Source of the DNA: Shouchella shacheensis
GTDB taxonomy: Bacteria; Bacillota; Bacilli; Bacillales; Bacillaceae_D
Reading direction: 5' to 3'
Assembly (NCBI RefSeq): GCF_001484965.1
Contig: NZ_LLYY01000009.1
Span: forward strand, 1 to 64,000
DNA: 64,000 nt
In this document: positions 27,316 to 37,612 of the stretch, in pieces
Numbering within the stretch: position 1 is the first letter of the stretch
Layout: each line of letters begins with the position of its first letter
Made by a program: the position numbers and the translations under genes
Notes under the pieces: model-generated
Told to the model about the DNA's origin: nothing
Seen by the model: only the letters and a program-made list of their open reading frames with translations
The model's database searches: none

Positions 27316-28227
27316 TCAAGCACGAGGGTGAAAACGATCGTACACGGTTTTTAATCGCTCTTTCGACACATGGGTATACACTTGAGTGGCGCTTAAGGAC
27401 TCATGGCCTAAAAGCTCCTGAACCACACGAAGGTCAGCCCCACTATTCAGAAGATGTGTAGCAAATGAATGTCTGATCGTGTGTGGACTAACGTCTTGGT
27501 AAACAGCCACTTCTTTTAGACGTTTTTCCATAATCTTTCGAATGCTCCGATCAGTCAAAGGGCCTCCGCGATAGTTTAAAAAAAGATGCTTGCTGCTCTT
27601 CTCCGGGAGACGTTCAAGAAAAACGGGCCTTGACTTTGTTATGTACGCATCCACTGCCTTACAGGCTGGTTTGCCGACAGGAAGATAACGTTCTTTTCTG
27701 CCTTTCCCAAACACTCGAATCATTTCTGTTTTTGCGTCCATATCTGCAAGGGCTAGAGCACTGCATTCCGACACGCGCATCCCGGTTGCATACAGCAACT
27801 CTAAAATTGCCGCATCGCGCTTATCGAATGCTGTCTTTCGAGGCAAAGCTGTGAGAAAATGACTCATTTCTTCTTCATATAAGAACGTCGGCAAACGTTT
27901 CGATTGCTTTGGTAAATAAACATTCAAGAACAAGTTCTTCTCCCAGTGCTCTTCCCTGAGCAAAAATCTTCCGAAGCTTCTGAGTGCTGACAGCTTACGC
28001 GCTACGCTTCGTTTGGAGTAGTTCATCGAAATAAGCTCGCTTGCAAAAGCGCGCACATCTTCATTTTGCACATCAGGCAAAGCCTTAATCCCTTGTCGAT
28101 CCATAAACTGAAAGAATTGCTCAACATCTTTCGTATAATGAGTCAACGTCCATTCCGAACTCGCCTTCTCCACTTGAAGGTAACGCCTAAATTGCTGTAA
28201 CCACTCAATTCTAGCATTCGCACTCAT
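27316..28227 (-). CDS. xerC: tyrosine recombinase XerC (CodV)
   Basis: Resolves chromosome dimers at dif. The N-terminal SAM-like domain is about residues 8-92 and the catalytic domain about 112-295. Active-site residues are visible: Arg in [11 protein letters not shown], Lys in [21 protein letters not shown], His in LLGHESLSA, and Tyr in TQVYTHVS. The position before hslV matches codV of B. subtilis. Length is 303 residues. Confidence 0.96.
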   Translation of the reverse strand: MSANARIEWLQQFRRYLQVEKASSEWTLTHYTKDVEQFFQFMDRQGIKALPDVQNEDVRAFASELISMNYSKRSVARKLSALRSFGRFLLREEHWEKNLFLNVYLPKQSKRLPTFLYEEEMSHFLTALPRKTAFDKRDAAILELLYATGMRVSECSALALADMDAKTEMIRVFGKGRKERYLPVGKPACKAVDAYITKSRPVFLERLPEKSSKHLFLNYRGGPLTDRSIRKIMEKRLKEVAVYQDVSPHTIRHSFATHLLNSGADLRVVQELLGHESLSATQVYTHVSKERLKTVYDRFHPRA

Positions 28228-28286
28228 AGACTCCCCCCTCAGAACTAATCAATCTTACCACAGTTCGAGAGGAGAGGCAACAAAAG

Positions 28287-29597
28287 TCACAATTCTTTCA
28301 CAACATTTTGAATGGCACTTAAGGCTCGATTGGCTAGTGCCTCGTAGCGATCCTTCTTCACTTTAATGCGCTTCTCAAGTGGAGGCACAAGTCCAAAGTT
28401 CGCGTTCATCGGTTGAAAGTTCTTCGCATTGGCTGTTGTGATGTAGTGGGCCATGCTTCCCATCATTGTTTCTTCAGGGAGAACCAAGAGCTCTTGCCCT
28501 TGAGTCAGTTTATGCGCGTTTATCCCCGCAAGCAGTCCAGATGCCGCTGATTCCACATACCCTTCAACGCCAGTCATTTGCCCTGCAAAGAAAAGATCCT
28601 CTCGCTTGTTTGATTGGTAGGTCTGCTTGAGTAGGTTGGGTGAGTTCAAGAACGTGTTGCGATGCATCACCCCGTAACGAACAATGTCCGCTTGTTCCAG
28701 ACCTGGAATATGGCGAAGCACTTCTTTCTGAGGGCCCCATTTCAAATGCGTTTGGAAGCCAACAATATTGTAAAGGGTGCCTGACAAATTGTCTTGCCGA
28801 AGCTGGACGACTGCATAAGGACGTTTCCCTGTCTTTGGATCTTCCAAACCTACTGGCTTCATTGGACCAAAAAGCATCGTCTTCTTGCCCCTTGCAGCCA
28901 TAACCTCAATCGGCATACATCCCTCAAAGAAAATCTCCTTTTCAAACTCGCGCAAGGGCACCGTCTCCGCAGCAATCAGCGCTTCATAAAAACGATCAAA
29001 CTCTTCCTCGTTCATCGGACAGTTTAAGTAGGCGGCTTCACCTTTATCGTACCGGCTTTTCAAGTATACTTTCTCCCGATCAATGGTCTCCGCGTCAATG
29101 ATCGGCGCGGCTGCATCATAGAAGTATAGATACTCCTCACCCGACAATTCTTTAAGTTTCTGTGAAAGTGCAGGAGATGTTAACGGCCCTGTGGCAATAA
29201 TCGTCGGCCCTGTGGGGATGTCCGTGATTTCTTCATTCACCACCGTAACATTCGGGTGCTCTTTCACATCATTCGTCACCCGCGCCGCAAAGTCATGCCG
29301 GTCGACCGCAAGTGCTCCCCCTGCTGGTACGGCCGCTTCATCCGCAGCACGAATGATCACAGAGTCAAGCGTACGCATTTCTTCCTTTAAAACGCCGACA
29401 GCATTCGTGAGTGAATTTCCCCGCAGCGAGTTGCTGCAGACCAGTTCCGCAAATTTATCTGTATGGTGCGCCGGAGTCTGCTTTACCGGGCGCATTTCGT
29501 AAAGCTTAACTTTGCCGCCACGTTTCGCAATTTGCCATGCCGCCTCACTGCCAGCGAGACCTGCTCCAATCACATTGATGACATGAGAATCTACCAT
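28287..29597 (-). CDS. trmFO: folate-dependent tRNA (uracil-5)-methyltransferase TrmFO
   Basis: FAD enzyme that makes m5U54 in tRNA using methylenetetrahydrofolate. The FAD-binding motif [13 protein letters not shown] lies near the N-terminus, and [10 protein letters not shown] is a TrmFO hallmark. The C-terminus has [18 protein letters not shown] and [10 protein letters not shown]. The 436 residues are normal. It lies between topA and xerC, where B. subtilis has gid/trmFO. Confidence 0.97.
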   Translation of the reverse strand: MVDSHVINVIGAGLAGSEAAWQIAKRGGKVKLYEMRPVKQTPAHHTDKFAELVCSNSLRGNSLTNAVGVLKEEMRTLDSVIIRAADEAAVPAGGALAVDRHDFAARVTNDVKEHPNVTVVNEEITDIPTGPTIIATGPLTSPALSQKLKELSGEEYLYFYDAAAPIIDAETIDREKVYLKSRYDKGEAAYLNCPMNEEEFDRFYEALIAAETVPLREFEKEIFFEGCMPIEVMAARGKKTMLFGPMKPVGLEDPKTGKRPYAVVQLRQDNLSGTLYNIVGFQTHLKWGPQKEVLRHIPGLEQADIVRYGVMHRNTFLNSPNLLKQTYQSNKREDLFFAGQMTGVEGYVESAASGLLAGINAHKLTQGQELLVLPEETMMGSMAHYITTANAKNFQPMNANFGLVPPLEKRIKVKKDRYEALANRALSAIQNVVKEL

Positions 29598-29645
29598 CCG
29601 TTTAAATCTCCTTTACTTGCGTAAAACATAATCATCCGCACAAAC

Positions 29646-29670
29646 GCCTTCACCCTTGGTGGGTGAAGGC
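29646..29670. other. perfect hairpin between topA and trmFO
   Basis: GCCTTCACCC and GGGTGAAGGC form a 10-base-pair stem with a 5-base loop, 49 bases before the trmFO start and 85 bases after the topA stop. On the minus strand only GTTTG follows, so it is a weak terminator at best. It could act as a partial terminator or in the trmFO leader. Confidence 0.45.
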
Positions 29671-29754
29671 TCCTGTCATCAAGTACCTACATTTTAATAC
29701 GTTTTTTTCTGTAATTCAACTCTAAAGACTTCTAAATCGGTTCATTTCGACAAT

Positions 29755-31827
29755 TTACTGTTGTTCTTCCTCATAATCACATGCTGTGCACGTCACAAAT
29801 ACACCTTTTTTCGATTTTTTCTCTATAAGCAAGCTTTCACATTTTGGACAAGGCCTAGCAATTGGCTTATCCCAGGAGACGAATTCACAATCAGGGTAGC
29901 GGTCACAGCCATAGAAGATGCGGCGCTTCTTGCTTTTACGTTCGACAATGTTGCCCTCTTTACAATTCGGACACTTCACACCGATCTCTTTGACGATCGC
30001 TTTCGTGTTCCGGCATTCCGGGAAGTTGGAGCACGCCATAAATTTTCCGTAACGGCCCATTTTGTAGACCATCTCATGCCCACACTTCTCACAGTCTTCT
30101 CCCGCCGGTTCATCCTTGATCTCTACTTCTTCCATTTCCTCCTCGGCGACCTTCAAGCGCTTTTCAAAGCCATGATAGAACTGATCAATAATGGCAATCC
30201 AATTGTCGCGTCCATCCTCGATGCTATCCAAATCCTCCTCCATTTTGGCAGTGAATTCTACATTCAAAATTTCCGGAAAGAACTCCACAATCAATTCAAG
30301 AACGATTTCCCCGAGCTCCGTTGGAATAAAGCGCTTTTCATCTAAAGCAACATACCCTCTCCGCTGAATCGTATCAAGCGTTGGTGCGTAAGTAGAAGGA
30401 CGTCCAATGCCAAGCTCCTCCAATGTTTTCACCAGGCGAGCTTCCGTGTAACGCGGAGGCGGTTGCGTAAAGTGCTGATTTGGCGTAATTTCGTCTTTTT
30501 TTACCTTTTGCCCTTCCTGTAAATTCGGGAGGAGGCGATCTTCTTCTTTCTTGTTGTCATCGTTGCCTTCAATATACACCTTCATGAACCCGGCAAATTT
30601 CACTTTCGACCCTGTGGCACGGAAGATGACGCCGTTATTGTCGAGATCCACAGTCATTGTGTCCATAACAGCAGGTGCCATTTCACTAGCGACCATGCGC
30701 TCCCAAATCAATTTGTACAGGCGATTCTGATCACGAGAGAGATGTTCTTTCATCGCTTTCGGGTGATAAAACACAGAGGTCGGACGAATCGCTTCGTGGG
30801 CGTCCTGAGCCTTATTGTCCTGCTTTTGCTTGCGGGCAAATTTCTTCGTATATTCCTTGCCGTACTGCTCGGTAACATAGGCCTCTGCTTCCTTCTGAGC
30901 GGTCTCAGAAATTCGCGTAGAATCCGTACGCATGTAAGTGATCAACCCAACGGTTCCTTCTTTGCCTAGGTCAATCCCTTCATATAACTGCTGGGCGATC
31001 ATCATCGTTTTCTTTGCCCGGAAATTAAGCTTTCGAGCGGCTTCCTGTTGCAAAGAAGACGTTGTGAAGGGCGAAACAGGGTTTCGACGACGCTCTTTCC
31101 TCGTTACACTCGCAACGTCAAAATGTTCTCCCTTCATACGTTTTAGGATTTCATTGACGTCCTGCTCGCTTTTAAGATCCTTCTTTTTCCCATCCATACC
31201 GTGAAATTTCGCTTCAAATTGTTCTTTCTCCTGAATGAACTGGCCTAAAATACTCCAGTATTCTTCAGGAACAAAATTTTGGATTTCCTTTTCTCGGTCG
31301 GTGATCAGTTTTACCGCAACCGATTGAACACGACCGGCACTCAATCCTTTTTTCACCTTTTTCCAAAGAAGGGGTGAAATGTTATAGCCAACGAGCCTGT
31401 CTAAAATTCGGCGAGCTTGTTGAGCATCCACAAGATCCATATTGATGGGACGTGGATGTTTAAAGGCATCTTTAATCGCTTGTTTGGTTATTTCATTAAA
31501 GACCACGCGGCAATTAGACGTCTCATCTACGTTCAGGCTATGAGCAAGATGCCACGCAATCGCTTCTCCTTCTCGATCGGGGTCCGCTGCCAAATAAATG
31601 CGTTTCGCTTTCTTTGCAGCCGTTTTTAATTCTTTTAAAACGGGACCTTTCCCGCGAATGGTGATGTATCTCGGTTCAAAGTTATCTTCTACACTAACGC
31701 CCATTTGGCTTTTTGGTAAATCTCTCACATGTCCCATTGATGCTTTGACCACATATTTTTTTCCTAAGTATTTACCAATGGTTTTGGCTTTAGCGGGAGA
31801 TTCCACGATTACTAAATAATCGGACAT
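29755..31827 (-). CDS. topA: DNA topoisomerase I
   Basis: Type IA topoisomerase that relaxes negative supercoils. The TOPRIM domain has [15 protein letters not shown] and [13 protein letters not shown], and the active-site Tyr is in [13 protein letters not shown] (about residue 297). Three C-terminal Cys4-type zinc modules start at [15 protein letters not shown] and CPKCESL. The 690 residues are the usual length. It lies between dprA and trmFO as in B. subtilis. Confidence 0.98.
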   Translation of the reverse strand: MSDYLVIVESPAKAKTIGKYLGKKYVVKASMGHVRDLPKSQMGVSVEDNFEPRYITIRGKGPVLKELKTAAKKAKRIYLAADPDREGEAIAWHLAHSLNVDETSNCRVVFNEITKQAIKDAFKHPRPINMDLVDAQQARRILDRLVGYNISPLLWKKVKKGLSAGRVQSVAVKLITDREKEIQNFVPEEYWSILGQFIQEKEQFEAKFHGMDGKKKDLKSEQDVNEILKRMKGEHFDVASVTRKERRRNPVSPFTTSSLQQEAARKLNFRAKKTMMIAQQLYEGIDLGKEGTVGLITYMRTDSTRISETAQKEAEAYVTEQYGKEYTKKFARKQKQDNKAQDAHEAIRPTSVFYHPKAMKEHLSRDQNRLYKLIWERMVASEMAPAVMDTMTVDLDNNGVIFRATGSKVKFAGFMKVYIEGNDDNKKEEDRLLPNLQEGQKVKKDEITPNQHFTQPPPRYTEARLVKTLEELGIGRPSTYAPTLDTIQRRGYVALDEKRFIPTELGEIVLELIVEFFPEILNVEFTAKMEEDLDSIEDGRDNWIAIIDQFYHGFEKRLKVAEEEMEEVEIKDEPAGEDCEKCGHEMVYKMGRYGKFMACSNFPECRNTKAIVKEIGVKCPNCKEGNIVERKSKKRRIFYGCDRYPDCEFVSWDKPIARPCPKCESLLIEKKSKKGVFVTCTACDYEEEQQ

Positions 31828-31945
31828 ACATGCAGCTCCCTCTCATCTGATAATGTAAATCTTCCTCATTATTAAACAGACGTTCACCATTTGTCAAACG
31901 CGAGAAAAGCGACATCAAGGAACTAAGCGCATTTTTGCTTGCTTT

Positions 31946-32830
31946 CTAAAAGAGATGAGGGAAGGCTTGTAGTACGTCCTCAGCGGATTGAAGCAAGCAT
32001 GCTCCCTGTTGAATCAACTTATTCGTTCCGGCCGCTTGTTCAAGTCCAACTGGCCCCGGGACCGCAAAGACTTCACGCCCCTGTTCAAGTGCCTGGTCAG
32101 CCGTAATTAAAGAACCACTCTTTGGCGCTGCTTCCACGACCATAACACCGATAGAAAGTCCGCTAATGACCCGATTTCTTGCAGGAAATTGCCACTTCTG
32201 CGGCCGCACATTCGGGGCATATTCCGTGACAAGCAGGTCGGTTTCTGCCATTGAATGAAAAAGGGTTGTATGTTCTTTCGGATACACATGCAAAAGCCCT
32301 GAACCGAGAACGGCAATGGAATTTCCGCCATAGTGTAAGGCGATTTTGTGAGCCATTCCATCAACACCCTTTGCAAGCCCACTTACTATGGTTAGTTTCT
32401 TAGTTATTAAAGGCGGAAGGAGGTGAACTAGACTCTGTTTCGCAAGTGAACTTGGCTTGCGCGTACCGACAACAGCTAGTTTCATGGTTTGCAGTAGCTC
32501 TAGCTTCCCCTTGGCGTACAGAAGCCACGGAGGATCGTAGATTTGCTTAAGAAGCTGGGGATAGGCCGGATCATAGAGAGGGATAACGTGGATGTTTGCT
32601 TTTTTGAGAGCGTCCGCATAGGCAGAAGGAGAGTTTTTGTTAAGTGCTGTAGAGAGGAGGTGAGCGTGAGTGACAGGTAAATGGAGATGTTTGCTTAGCG
32701 TTGAAGGAGACCATCTGTAGACGTTTTCTAAGGTCGGGTCCAGCTCAAGCAAACGTTTCATCGCTTTCCATCTCGTCGATAAGCTGCCATGGACATGGAC
32801 AAAGCGTTCATAATAGGACAACGGTTTCAT
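31946..32830 (-). CDS. dprA: DNA processing protein DprA (Smf)
   Basis: Loads RecA on incoming single-stranded DNA during transformation. The Rossmann-like core has VVGTRKPSSLAKQSL, SGLAKGVDGMAHKIAL, AVLGSGLLHVYPKEH, and VVEAAPKSGSLITADQAL. At 294 residues it is the compact form without a C-terminal winged helix. The ATG at 32830 abuts its Shine-Dalgarno AAAGGA. A TTG nine bases downstream (32821) has better spacing and may be the real start. Confidence 0.95.
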   Translation of the reverse strand: MKPLSYYERFVHVHGSLSTRWKAMKRLLELDPTLENVYRWSPSTLSKHLHLPVTHAHLLSTALNKNSPSAYADALKKANIHVIPLYDPAYPQLLKQIYDPPWLLYAKGKLELLQTMKLAVVGTRKPSSLAKQSLVHLLPPLITKKLTIVSGLAKGVDGMAHKIALHYGGNSIAVLGSGLLHVYPKEHTTLFHSMAETDLLVTEYAPNVRPQKWQFPARNRVISGLSIGVMVVEAAPKSGSLITADQALEQGREVFAVPGPVGLEQAAGTNKLIQQGACLLQSAEDVLQAFPHLF

Positions 32831-32875
32831 TCCTTTCGATATGGAGGCATTTTCTTGCGGAGTCGTAGATTGGGA

Positions 32876-32911
32876 GAAAACCCTCCGTACGAGACGTACC
32901 GGAGGGTTTCT
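32876..32911 (-). terminator. terminator after sucCD
   Basis: The arms AAACCCTCCG and CGGAGGGTTT, extended by GTACG / CGTAC, form a long GC-rich hairpin just after the sucD stop. On the minus strand it is followed by TTTTCTCCC. It separates sucCD from dprA. Confidence 0.8.
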
Positions 32912-32914
32912 TCA

Positions 32915-33829
32915 TTATTTTGCTGCTTCGTGTGTGACGCTTTTTTCATAAATGTCGTTCGCTTTGAGCGCTTTGATGAGTGTTTCACCCATCACGGACG
33001 GTGTTTCGGCAACGCGGACGCCACAGGCTTCTAGAGTCTTAATTTTCTCATCGGCTGTTCCTTTGCCACCAGAGATAATCGCCCCAGCATGACCCATGCG
33101 TTTTCCAGGAGGCGCCGTTTGGCCACCAATAAATCCAACAACGGGCTTATTCATATTGGCTTTGACCCATTCAGCTGCCTCTTCTTCAGCTGTACCGCCA
33201 ATCTCACCAATCATGATAACAGCATACGTATCGGGGTCCTCGTTGAACAGGGAAAGAACATCAATAAAGTCCGTCCCGTTCACAGGATCTCCGCCAATAC
33301 CGACCGCTGATGACTGACCAAGTCCGGCCGTGGATAGTTGGTGCACCGCTTCGTATGTGAGCGTCCCAGAGCGGGAAACAACACCGATATGGCCTTTTTT
33401 ATGAATATAACCGGGCATAATTCCGATTTTGCACTCTTCAGGTGTAATGACTCCTGGGCAGTTCGGCCCGACAAGGCGTGTTTTCTTGCCTTCGAGGTAG
33501 CGTTTGACATTGACCATATCAACGACCGGGATGCCTTCCGTAATGCAAATCGCTAGGTCAAGTTCTGCGTCTGCCGCTTCCATAATGGCATCCGCTGCGA
33601 ATGCTGGTGGAACATAGATGACAGAAGCATTGGCACCTGTCGCCTTCACTGCATCTTCAACGGTATTGAACACAGGGACACCTTCGATTTCTGTGCCGCC
33701 TTTTCCTGGCGTTACACCGCCTACAATCTTTGTTCCGTATTCAAGTGCTTGCTTTGTATGGAATAAGCCTGTCGCGCCTGTGATTCCTTGCACAATGACT
33801 TTCGTGTCTTGATTGATCAGGATACTCAT
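32915..33829 (-). CDS. sucD: succinate-CoA ligase alpha subunit
   Basis: TCA-cycle enzyme that couples succinyl-CoA cleavage to nucleoside triphosphate synthesis. The N-terminal CoA-binding fold has [19 protein letters not shown]. The phosphohistidine motif is [15 protein letters not shown] near residue 245, and the second helix is [12 protein letters not shown]. Length is 304 residues. It follows sucC by 21 bases as one operon. Confidence 0.97.
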   Translation of the reverse strand: MSILINQDTKVIVQGITGATGLFHTKQALEYGTKIVGGVTPGKGGTEIEGVPVFNTVEDAVKATGANASVIYVPPAFAADAIMEAADAELDLAICITEGIPVVDMVNVKRYLEGKKTRLVGPNCPGVITPEECKIGIMPGYIHKKGHIGVVSRSGTLTYEAVHQLSTAGLGQSSAVGIGGDPVNGTDFIDVLSLFNEDPDTYAVIMIGEIGGTAEEEAAEWVKANMNKPVVGFIGGQTAPPGKRMGHAGAIISGGKGTADEKIKTLEACGVRVAETPSVMGETLIKALKANDIYEKSVTHEAAK

Positions 33830-33850
33830 AACTCGTTGAACCCGCCCTTC

Positions 33851-35011
33851 CTATTGTACTAGAGATACGATTTTTTGTGCGCCGTCAGACATGGAGTCTG
33901 CAGCTGTAATGTTGAGGCCTGATTCTTTCAAAATTTTCTTGCCAAGCTCAACGTTTGTGCCTTCAAGACGAACAACAAGTGGAATTTCAAGGCCAACTTC
34001 TTTTGTTGCTGCGACCACACCATCGGCAATGATGTCACACTTCATAATTCCACCAAAAATGTTGACAAAAATTCCTTTTACTTGTTCGTCCGAAAGGATC
34101 AGCTTGAACGCCTCTGTGACTTTCTCAGCTGTCGCACCGCCCCCAACGTCAAGGAAGTTTGCGGGATCTCCGCTATAATGCTTAATAATATCCATGGTTG
34201 CCATCGCAAGCCCTGCCCCGTTGACCATGCAGCCAATATTGCCATCAAGGGCAATGTAGTTCAAATCATGCTTGGAGGCTTCAATCTCTTTTACATCTTC
34301 TTCTTCAAGATCACGAAGTTCTTTAACATCCTTTTGACGATAAAGGGCATTAGAGTCAAAGTTGAACTTCGCGTCAAGCGCCATTACCTTTCCATCTCCC
34401 GTGGTAACAAGCGGGTTAATTTCAGCGATCGACGCGTCTTTCTCCACAAAGACTTTGTATAAGCCGAGCATGAACTTGACGGCTTGGCCAACAAGCTCCT
34501 TCGGGATATTTATATTAAAGGCGATACGACGTGCTTGGAAGCCTTGAAGCCCGACTGCCGGATCGATCACTTCTTTGAAAATTTTCTCCGGCGTGGCTTC
34601 TGCGACTTCTTCAATCTCCGTACCGCCTTCTTCAGATGCCATCAAGACAACGCTCGATGTAGCACGGTCTACGACAAGACCAATGTAATATTCACTCTGA
34701 ATGTCACAGCCTTCTTCAATAAGCAAGCGCTTAACTTCCTTACCTTCTGGCCCTGTTTGGTGTGTAACAAGCGTTTTTCCGAGGATCTCATCTGCGTATG
34801 TACGAACCTCGTCAAGGTTTTTGGCCACTTTTACGCCGCCCGCTTTCCCTCGGCCACCTGCATGAATTTGTGCTTTCACAACGCTCACTTGTGAGCCAAG
34901 CTCTTTCGCTGCTTTCACTGCTTCGTCAACAGAGAATGCTACTTTGCCGTTAGGAACGGCGACTCCGTACTTTCGAAGAATTTCTTTACCCTGATACTCA
35001 TGGATATTCAT
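33851..35011 (-). CDS. sucC: succinate-CoA ligase beta subunit
   Basis: Beta subunit with an N-terminal ATP-grasp fold ([36 protein letters not shown]). Metal and nucleotide residues are in [19 protein letters not shown], and the C-terminal domain has [17 protein letters not shown]. The 386 residues match B. subtilis. GGAGGCTGGAGAGAG precedes the ATG. The stretch upstream (35012-35147) shows no clear promoter. Confidence 0.97.
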   Translation of the reverse strand: MNIHEYQGKEILRKYGVAVPNGKVAFSVDEAVKAAKELGSQVSVVKAQIHAGGRGKAGGVKVAKNLDEVRTYADEILGKTLVTHQTGPEGKEVKRLLIEEGCDIQSEYYIGLVVDRATSSVVLMASEEGGTEIEEVAEATPEKIFKEVIDPAVGLQGFQARRIAFNINIPKELVGQAVKFMLGLYKVFVEKDASIAEINPLVTTGDGKVMALDAKFNFDSNALYRQKDVKELRDLEEEDVKEIEASKHDLNYIALDGNIGCMVNGAGLAMATMDIIKHYSGDPANFLDVGGGATAEKVTEAFKLILSDEQVKGIFVNIFGGIMKCDIIADGVVAATKEVGLEIPLVVRLEGTNVELGKKILKESGLNITAADSMSDGAQKIVSLVQ

Positions 35012-35147
35012 TCTCTCTCCAGCCTCCTGTAGTCAAATGCATATGCGTATGCACGGGAATTTTCGTCTTTACGCGAAATTCATCTCTATTCTATCACCTT
35101 TTCCGTGGCTTGAGGAGGGGGAAACGCTATCATTCCGACAATTTCTC

Positions 35148-35327
35148 TCATTTTTTTCGTTTTTGCTCTTCTTCCTTGCTGTCTTTTTCCTTTTTCTTGT
35201 CTTTTTTCTTAGAGAGCCATTTAGGTAATCCCTTACCTAGTTTATCTGTCTCACTTGCTGGGGCATATATGCCAAATTCATGGGAATACTCTTCTTGGTG
35301 TTTGAGTTTGTACTTTTTCTTGGACAT
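35148..35327 (-). CDS. small lysine-rich hypothetical protein, 59 residues
   Basis: An unrecognised small gene. GGGAGG lies 7 bases before ATG. The frame is open for 59 codons and the product starts MSKKKYKLKHQEEYSHEFG. A middle part (YAPASETDKLGKGLPKWL) precedes a C-terminal tail of nearly pure Lys and Glu. The Shine-Dalgarno lies in the 3' arm of the hairpin after rnhB, so translation would need that hairpin open, or transcription would have to read through it. B. subtilis has ylqG and ylqH here, and neither resembles this. The ordered composition and good ribosome-binding site argue that it is real. Confidence 0.6.
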   Translation of the reverse strand: MSKKKYKLKHQEEYSHEFGIYAPASETDKLGKGLPKWLSKKKDKKKEKDSKEEEQKRKK

Positions 35328-35328
35328 G

Positions 35329-35369
35329 AAAAAACCTCCCTTTTCCGCTTAGTATGAGCGAAAGGGAGG
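35329..35369 (-). terminator. terminator of rnhB overlapping the next ribosome-binding site
   Basis: On the minus strand CCTCCCTTT (35361-35369) pairs with AAAGGGAGG (35335-35343), and the inner CGCT pairs with AGCG. TTTTTT follows directly. The stem begins 87 bases after the rnhB stop. Its GGGAGG arm doubles as the Shine-Dalgarno of the 59-codon gene whose ATG ends the T-run. Confidence 0.75.
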
Positions 35370-35455
35370 GGTTTCATGAGCAGGCGCTGATCGAGCTGGA
35401 CAAGGGGAGAGCTAGTGCAAGGTGTATGTCCAACTACTACAGCTTTATGCGCCTC

Positions 35456-36247
35456 TCACGCTCCGTGTGCTTCACGCTCCAGCGTAGCTACTGGTTGAAA
35501 GGAGCGTCTGTGCTCGCTTGTTGCCCCATATCTGCGAATCGCCTCAAGATGGTCCTTCGTCCCGTATCCAACGTTTCGCTCAAATCCGTATTCGGGATGC
35601 TTTGCCGCAAGCTTTTCCATATAGTGATCCCGCCAAACTTTGGCAAGAACGGAACTTGCCGCGATGGACACACTTTTAGCGTCGCCTTTAATAAGCGACG
35701 TTTGTGGAGCGGGATGGGACAACTCAATCGCATCAAGCAACAAGTAATCCACCTCATCTTGTAGAGAAGTGATCGCGTTAATCATTGCTTTTTTCGTAGC
35801 CTGAAGAATGTTTAGGTCATCAATGTCCTCCGCATCGACGCTCGCTACTTGCCAACAAACGGCGTGGTCTTGAATGTAGGCGGCAAAATCTTCCCGCTGG
35901 GCTTTGGTTAGTTTCTTAGAATCGGTTAATCCAAGGAGCTTAAAATCGCGCGGCAACACGCAGGCTGCTGCAACAACCGGTCCAGCCAATGGCCCACGCC
36001 CCACTTCGTCAACACCGGCAATCAGCTGGTACCCTTTTTCGTGCAGCTGACGCTCGTACGTTGTCATCTCTTCGTGCATCGACTCGAGCTTCTTCTGTCG
36101 TTCCTGTATACGGTCGTAGCGATTCACTAGAGCCTGTACCCCCTTACGCCCATCGTCGCGGTAGAGAGCGACGATATCTTCACTCAATGGTTCACTTTCA
36201 AAATATGTACGGATCTCTTGGATCGACTGTTTTTTCACTTTTTCCAA
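35456..36247 (-). CDS. rnhB: ribonuclease HII
   Basis: Cleaves RNA in RNA-DNA hybrids and at single ribonucleotides. The active-site motif GVDEVGRGPLAGPVVAAA is at about residues 78-95, and later acidic residues lie in LLLDAIEL and AKVWRDHYM. An N-terminal extension of about 70 residues is typical of the Bacillus form. Length is 263 residues. In B. subtilis rbgA lies immediately upstream; here an island of about 11.4 kb separates them. Confidence 0.96.
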   Translation of the reverse strand: MEKVKKQSIQEIRTYFESEPLSEDIVALYRDDGRKGVQALVNRYDRIQERQKKLESMHEEMTTYERQLHEKGYQLIAGVDEVGRGPLAGPVVAAACVLPRDFKLLGLTDSKKLTKAQREDFAAYIQDHAVCWQVASVDAEDIDDLNILQATKKAMINAITSLQDEVDYLLLDAIELSHPAPQTSLIKGDAKSVSIAASSVLAKVWRDHYMEKLAAKHPEYGFERNVGYGTKDHLEAIRRYGATSEHRRSFQPVATLEREAHGA

Positions 36248-36308
36248 CCTTCCTGCTTGGCCGCTATGCTATAGTGATTAGTATACAGAATAAAAAGAGG
36301 GATGGAAA

Positions 36309-37061
36309 TTGGAGATTTGGGTGTACCCGATTATCTTTTTTGTCGGTCTCGCTGCTGGGATTATTAATACCGTATCCGCAGGGGGATCGCTTTTAACATT
36401 GCCGATGCTTATTTTTCTTGGATTGCCTTCCGCAGAAGCAAACGGGACCAATCGCGTTGCCATTGTCATTCAAAGCTTTACAGCCGCCTACGCCTTCCTG
36501 CGAAAAGGAGAACTTGAGAAAAAAGTAAGCGCCATCGTCTTTCTCCCCGCGGTCATTGGCTCGGTTTTAGGGGCAGCTGTCGCCGTGTCAATGAGCGATG
36601 CGCTTTTTCAAATCATTCTTGCGATCACCATGGTGGTGACCATCGTTTTCATTATCTGGGACCCGACGAAACGGCCGGGCGTTGATATTCAATTTTCAAA
36701 CCTCCGCAAACTTTTTGGCGTCATTGTCTTCTTTGCAATCGGATTTTATGGCGGCTTCATTCAAGTGGGTGCTGGTTTCTACATCGTTTTGACGTCCATC
36801 TTTGTTTTCCAGCTCTCGTTCATTCGGGCGAACAGTGTGAAAGTTGTGGTTGGGGGTCTCTATGTATTTGTCTCGCTGATTGTTTTCGGCCTAAATGGAG
36901 AGGTCAACTGGTGGCTCGGGCTGCTTCTTGCTGCGGGGAATGCAACAGGAGCTTGGATTGGCAGCAACATCATTATGTCGAGCAAGACGAGAGTAATCAA
37001 ATGGGTGCTTCTTGGCACGGTCCTTCTTATGGCGGGGCGGCTTGTGTATGATGCGTTATAG
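36309..37061 (+). CDS. TSUP family (TauE/SafE) membrane permease
   Basis: A 250-residue membrane protein with about eight hydrophobic segments and the two half-repeats of the family: AAGIINTVSAGGSLLTLPML near the N-terminus and GFYGGFIQVGAGFYIV near residue 145. Such permeases move sulfite, sulfonates, organosulfur or similar anions; the substrate cannot be told here. The start codon is TTG at 36309, preceded by AGAGGGATG. It is divergent from rnhB and is the first gene of the accessory island. Confidence 0.88.
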   Translation: MEIWVYPIIFFVGLAAGIINTVSAGGSLLTLPMLIFLGLPSAEANGTNRVAIVIQSFTAAYAFLRKGELEKKVSAIVFLPAVIGSVLGAAVAVSMSDALFQIILAITMVVTIVFIIWDPTKRPGVDIQFSNLRKLFGVIVFFAIGFYGGFIQVGAGFYIVLTSIFVFQLSFIRANSVKVVVGGLYVFVSLIVFGLNGEVNWWLGLLLAAGNATGAWIGSNIIMSSKTRVIKWVLLGTVLLMAGRLVYDAL

Positions 37062-37135
37062 TCACGGGATGAATAAACCAAGGCTTGTATCCAAAGGCTA
37101 ACATTAATCTTAGCGATGGAAAGGGGCATACATCA

Positions 37136-37285
37136 ATGACTGGCAAGAAAAAGAATCCCAATAACCAATTTAAAGAAAACAGTAACCACGGAGAGCATAG
37201 AAACGGTCGCTTGAACCAATTTAAGAACCACAATTCACAAGGTGGAGATGTCCCGAACGAGTACCTTAGCAAAGAAGAGAAATAA
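37136..37285 (+). CDS. small hydrophilic protein, spore-protein-like composition
   Basis: A 49-codon gene whose ATG at 37136 has GGAAAGGGG nine bases upstream. The product starts MTGKKKNPNNQFKENSNHG and is rich in Asn, Lys, Gly, His and Gln, with no hydrophobic stretch. This composition recalls minor small acid-soluble spore proteins, but I cannot match it to a named one. A hairpin with a pyrimidine-rich tail follows at 37337-37364. It lies 74 bases after the TSUP gene and could be cotranscribed with it. Confidence 0.5.
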   Translation: MTGKKKNPNNQFKENSNHGEHRNGRLNQFKNHNSQGGDVPNEYLSKEEK

Positions 37286-37336
37286 CACTTCTTTTTCTTA
37301 AACTTAAGGTTTACAGGACGTCGCTTGATGGAAAAG

Positions 37337-37364
37337 AGCACTAACACATTGGTTAGTGCTTTCC
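37337..37364 (+). terminator. probable terminator after the 49-codon gene
   Basis: AGCACTAAC and GTTAGTGCT form a 9-base-pair stem with a 6-base loop, followed by TTCCATTTCTTCC. Flanking GGAAA / TTTCC may extend it. The T-run is interrupted. Confidence 0.55.
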
Positions 37365-37612
37365 ATTTCTTCCATACTCGCGCAAGAATAGAAAAACATA
37401 ATCCTGAAATACTTGGGAATAGGGATCAAAATTGGTCCCAGGGTTTTATCAAATTCTGCGTTTTAAGGCCACATGGAACAAGTGAGTGACAGGAATTGTG
37501 CCTCCTTAATCTGACACATGTGCAACAATGGCTTATTTTAATAATAGATAAGCGAAAAGCAATGAGCGGCAATGTCTTTCATTGGTTCAGCTGCTTTTCA
37601 ATTTCACCTCTT
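37365..37612. other. gene-free stretch before the siderophore operon end
   Basis: No coding sequence is supported. The only structure seen is an inverted repeat at 37554-37599: GAAAAGCA / TGCTTTTC outside and CAATG / CATTG inside. Read on the minus strand this lies 14 bases after the permease stop and may end the siderophore operon, but it lacks a good T-run. Confidence 0.4.

Noticed and set aside
35354-35764. 136-codon plus frame opposite rnhB
   Set aside because: Antisense to a well-conserved gene. The residues show no domain and it begins in the rnhB terminator.
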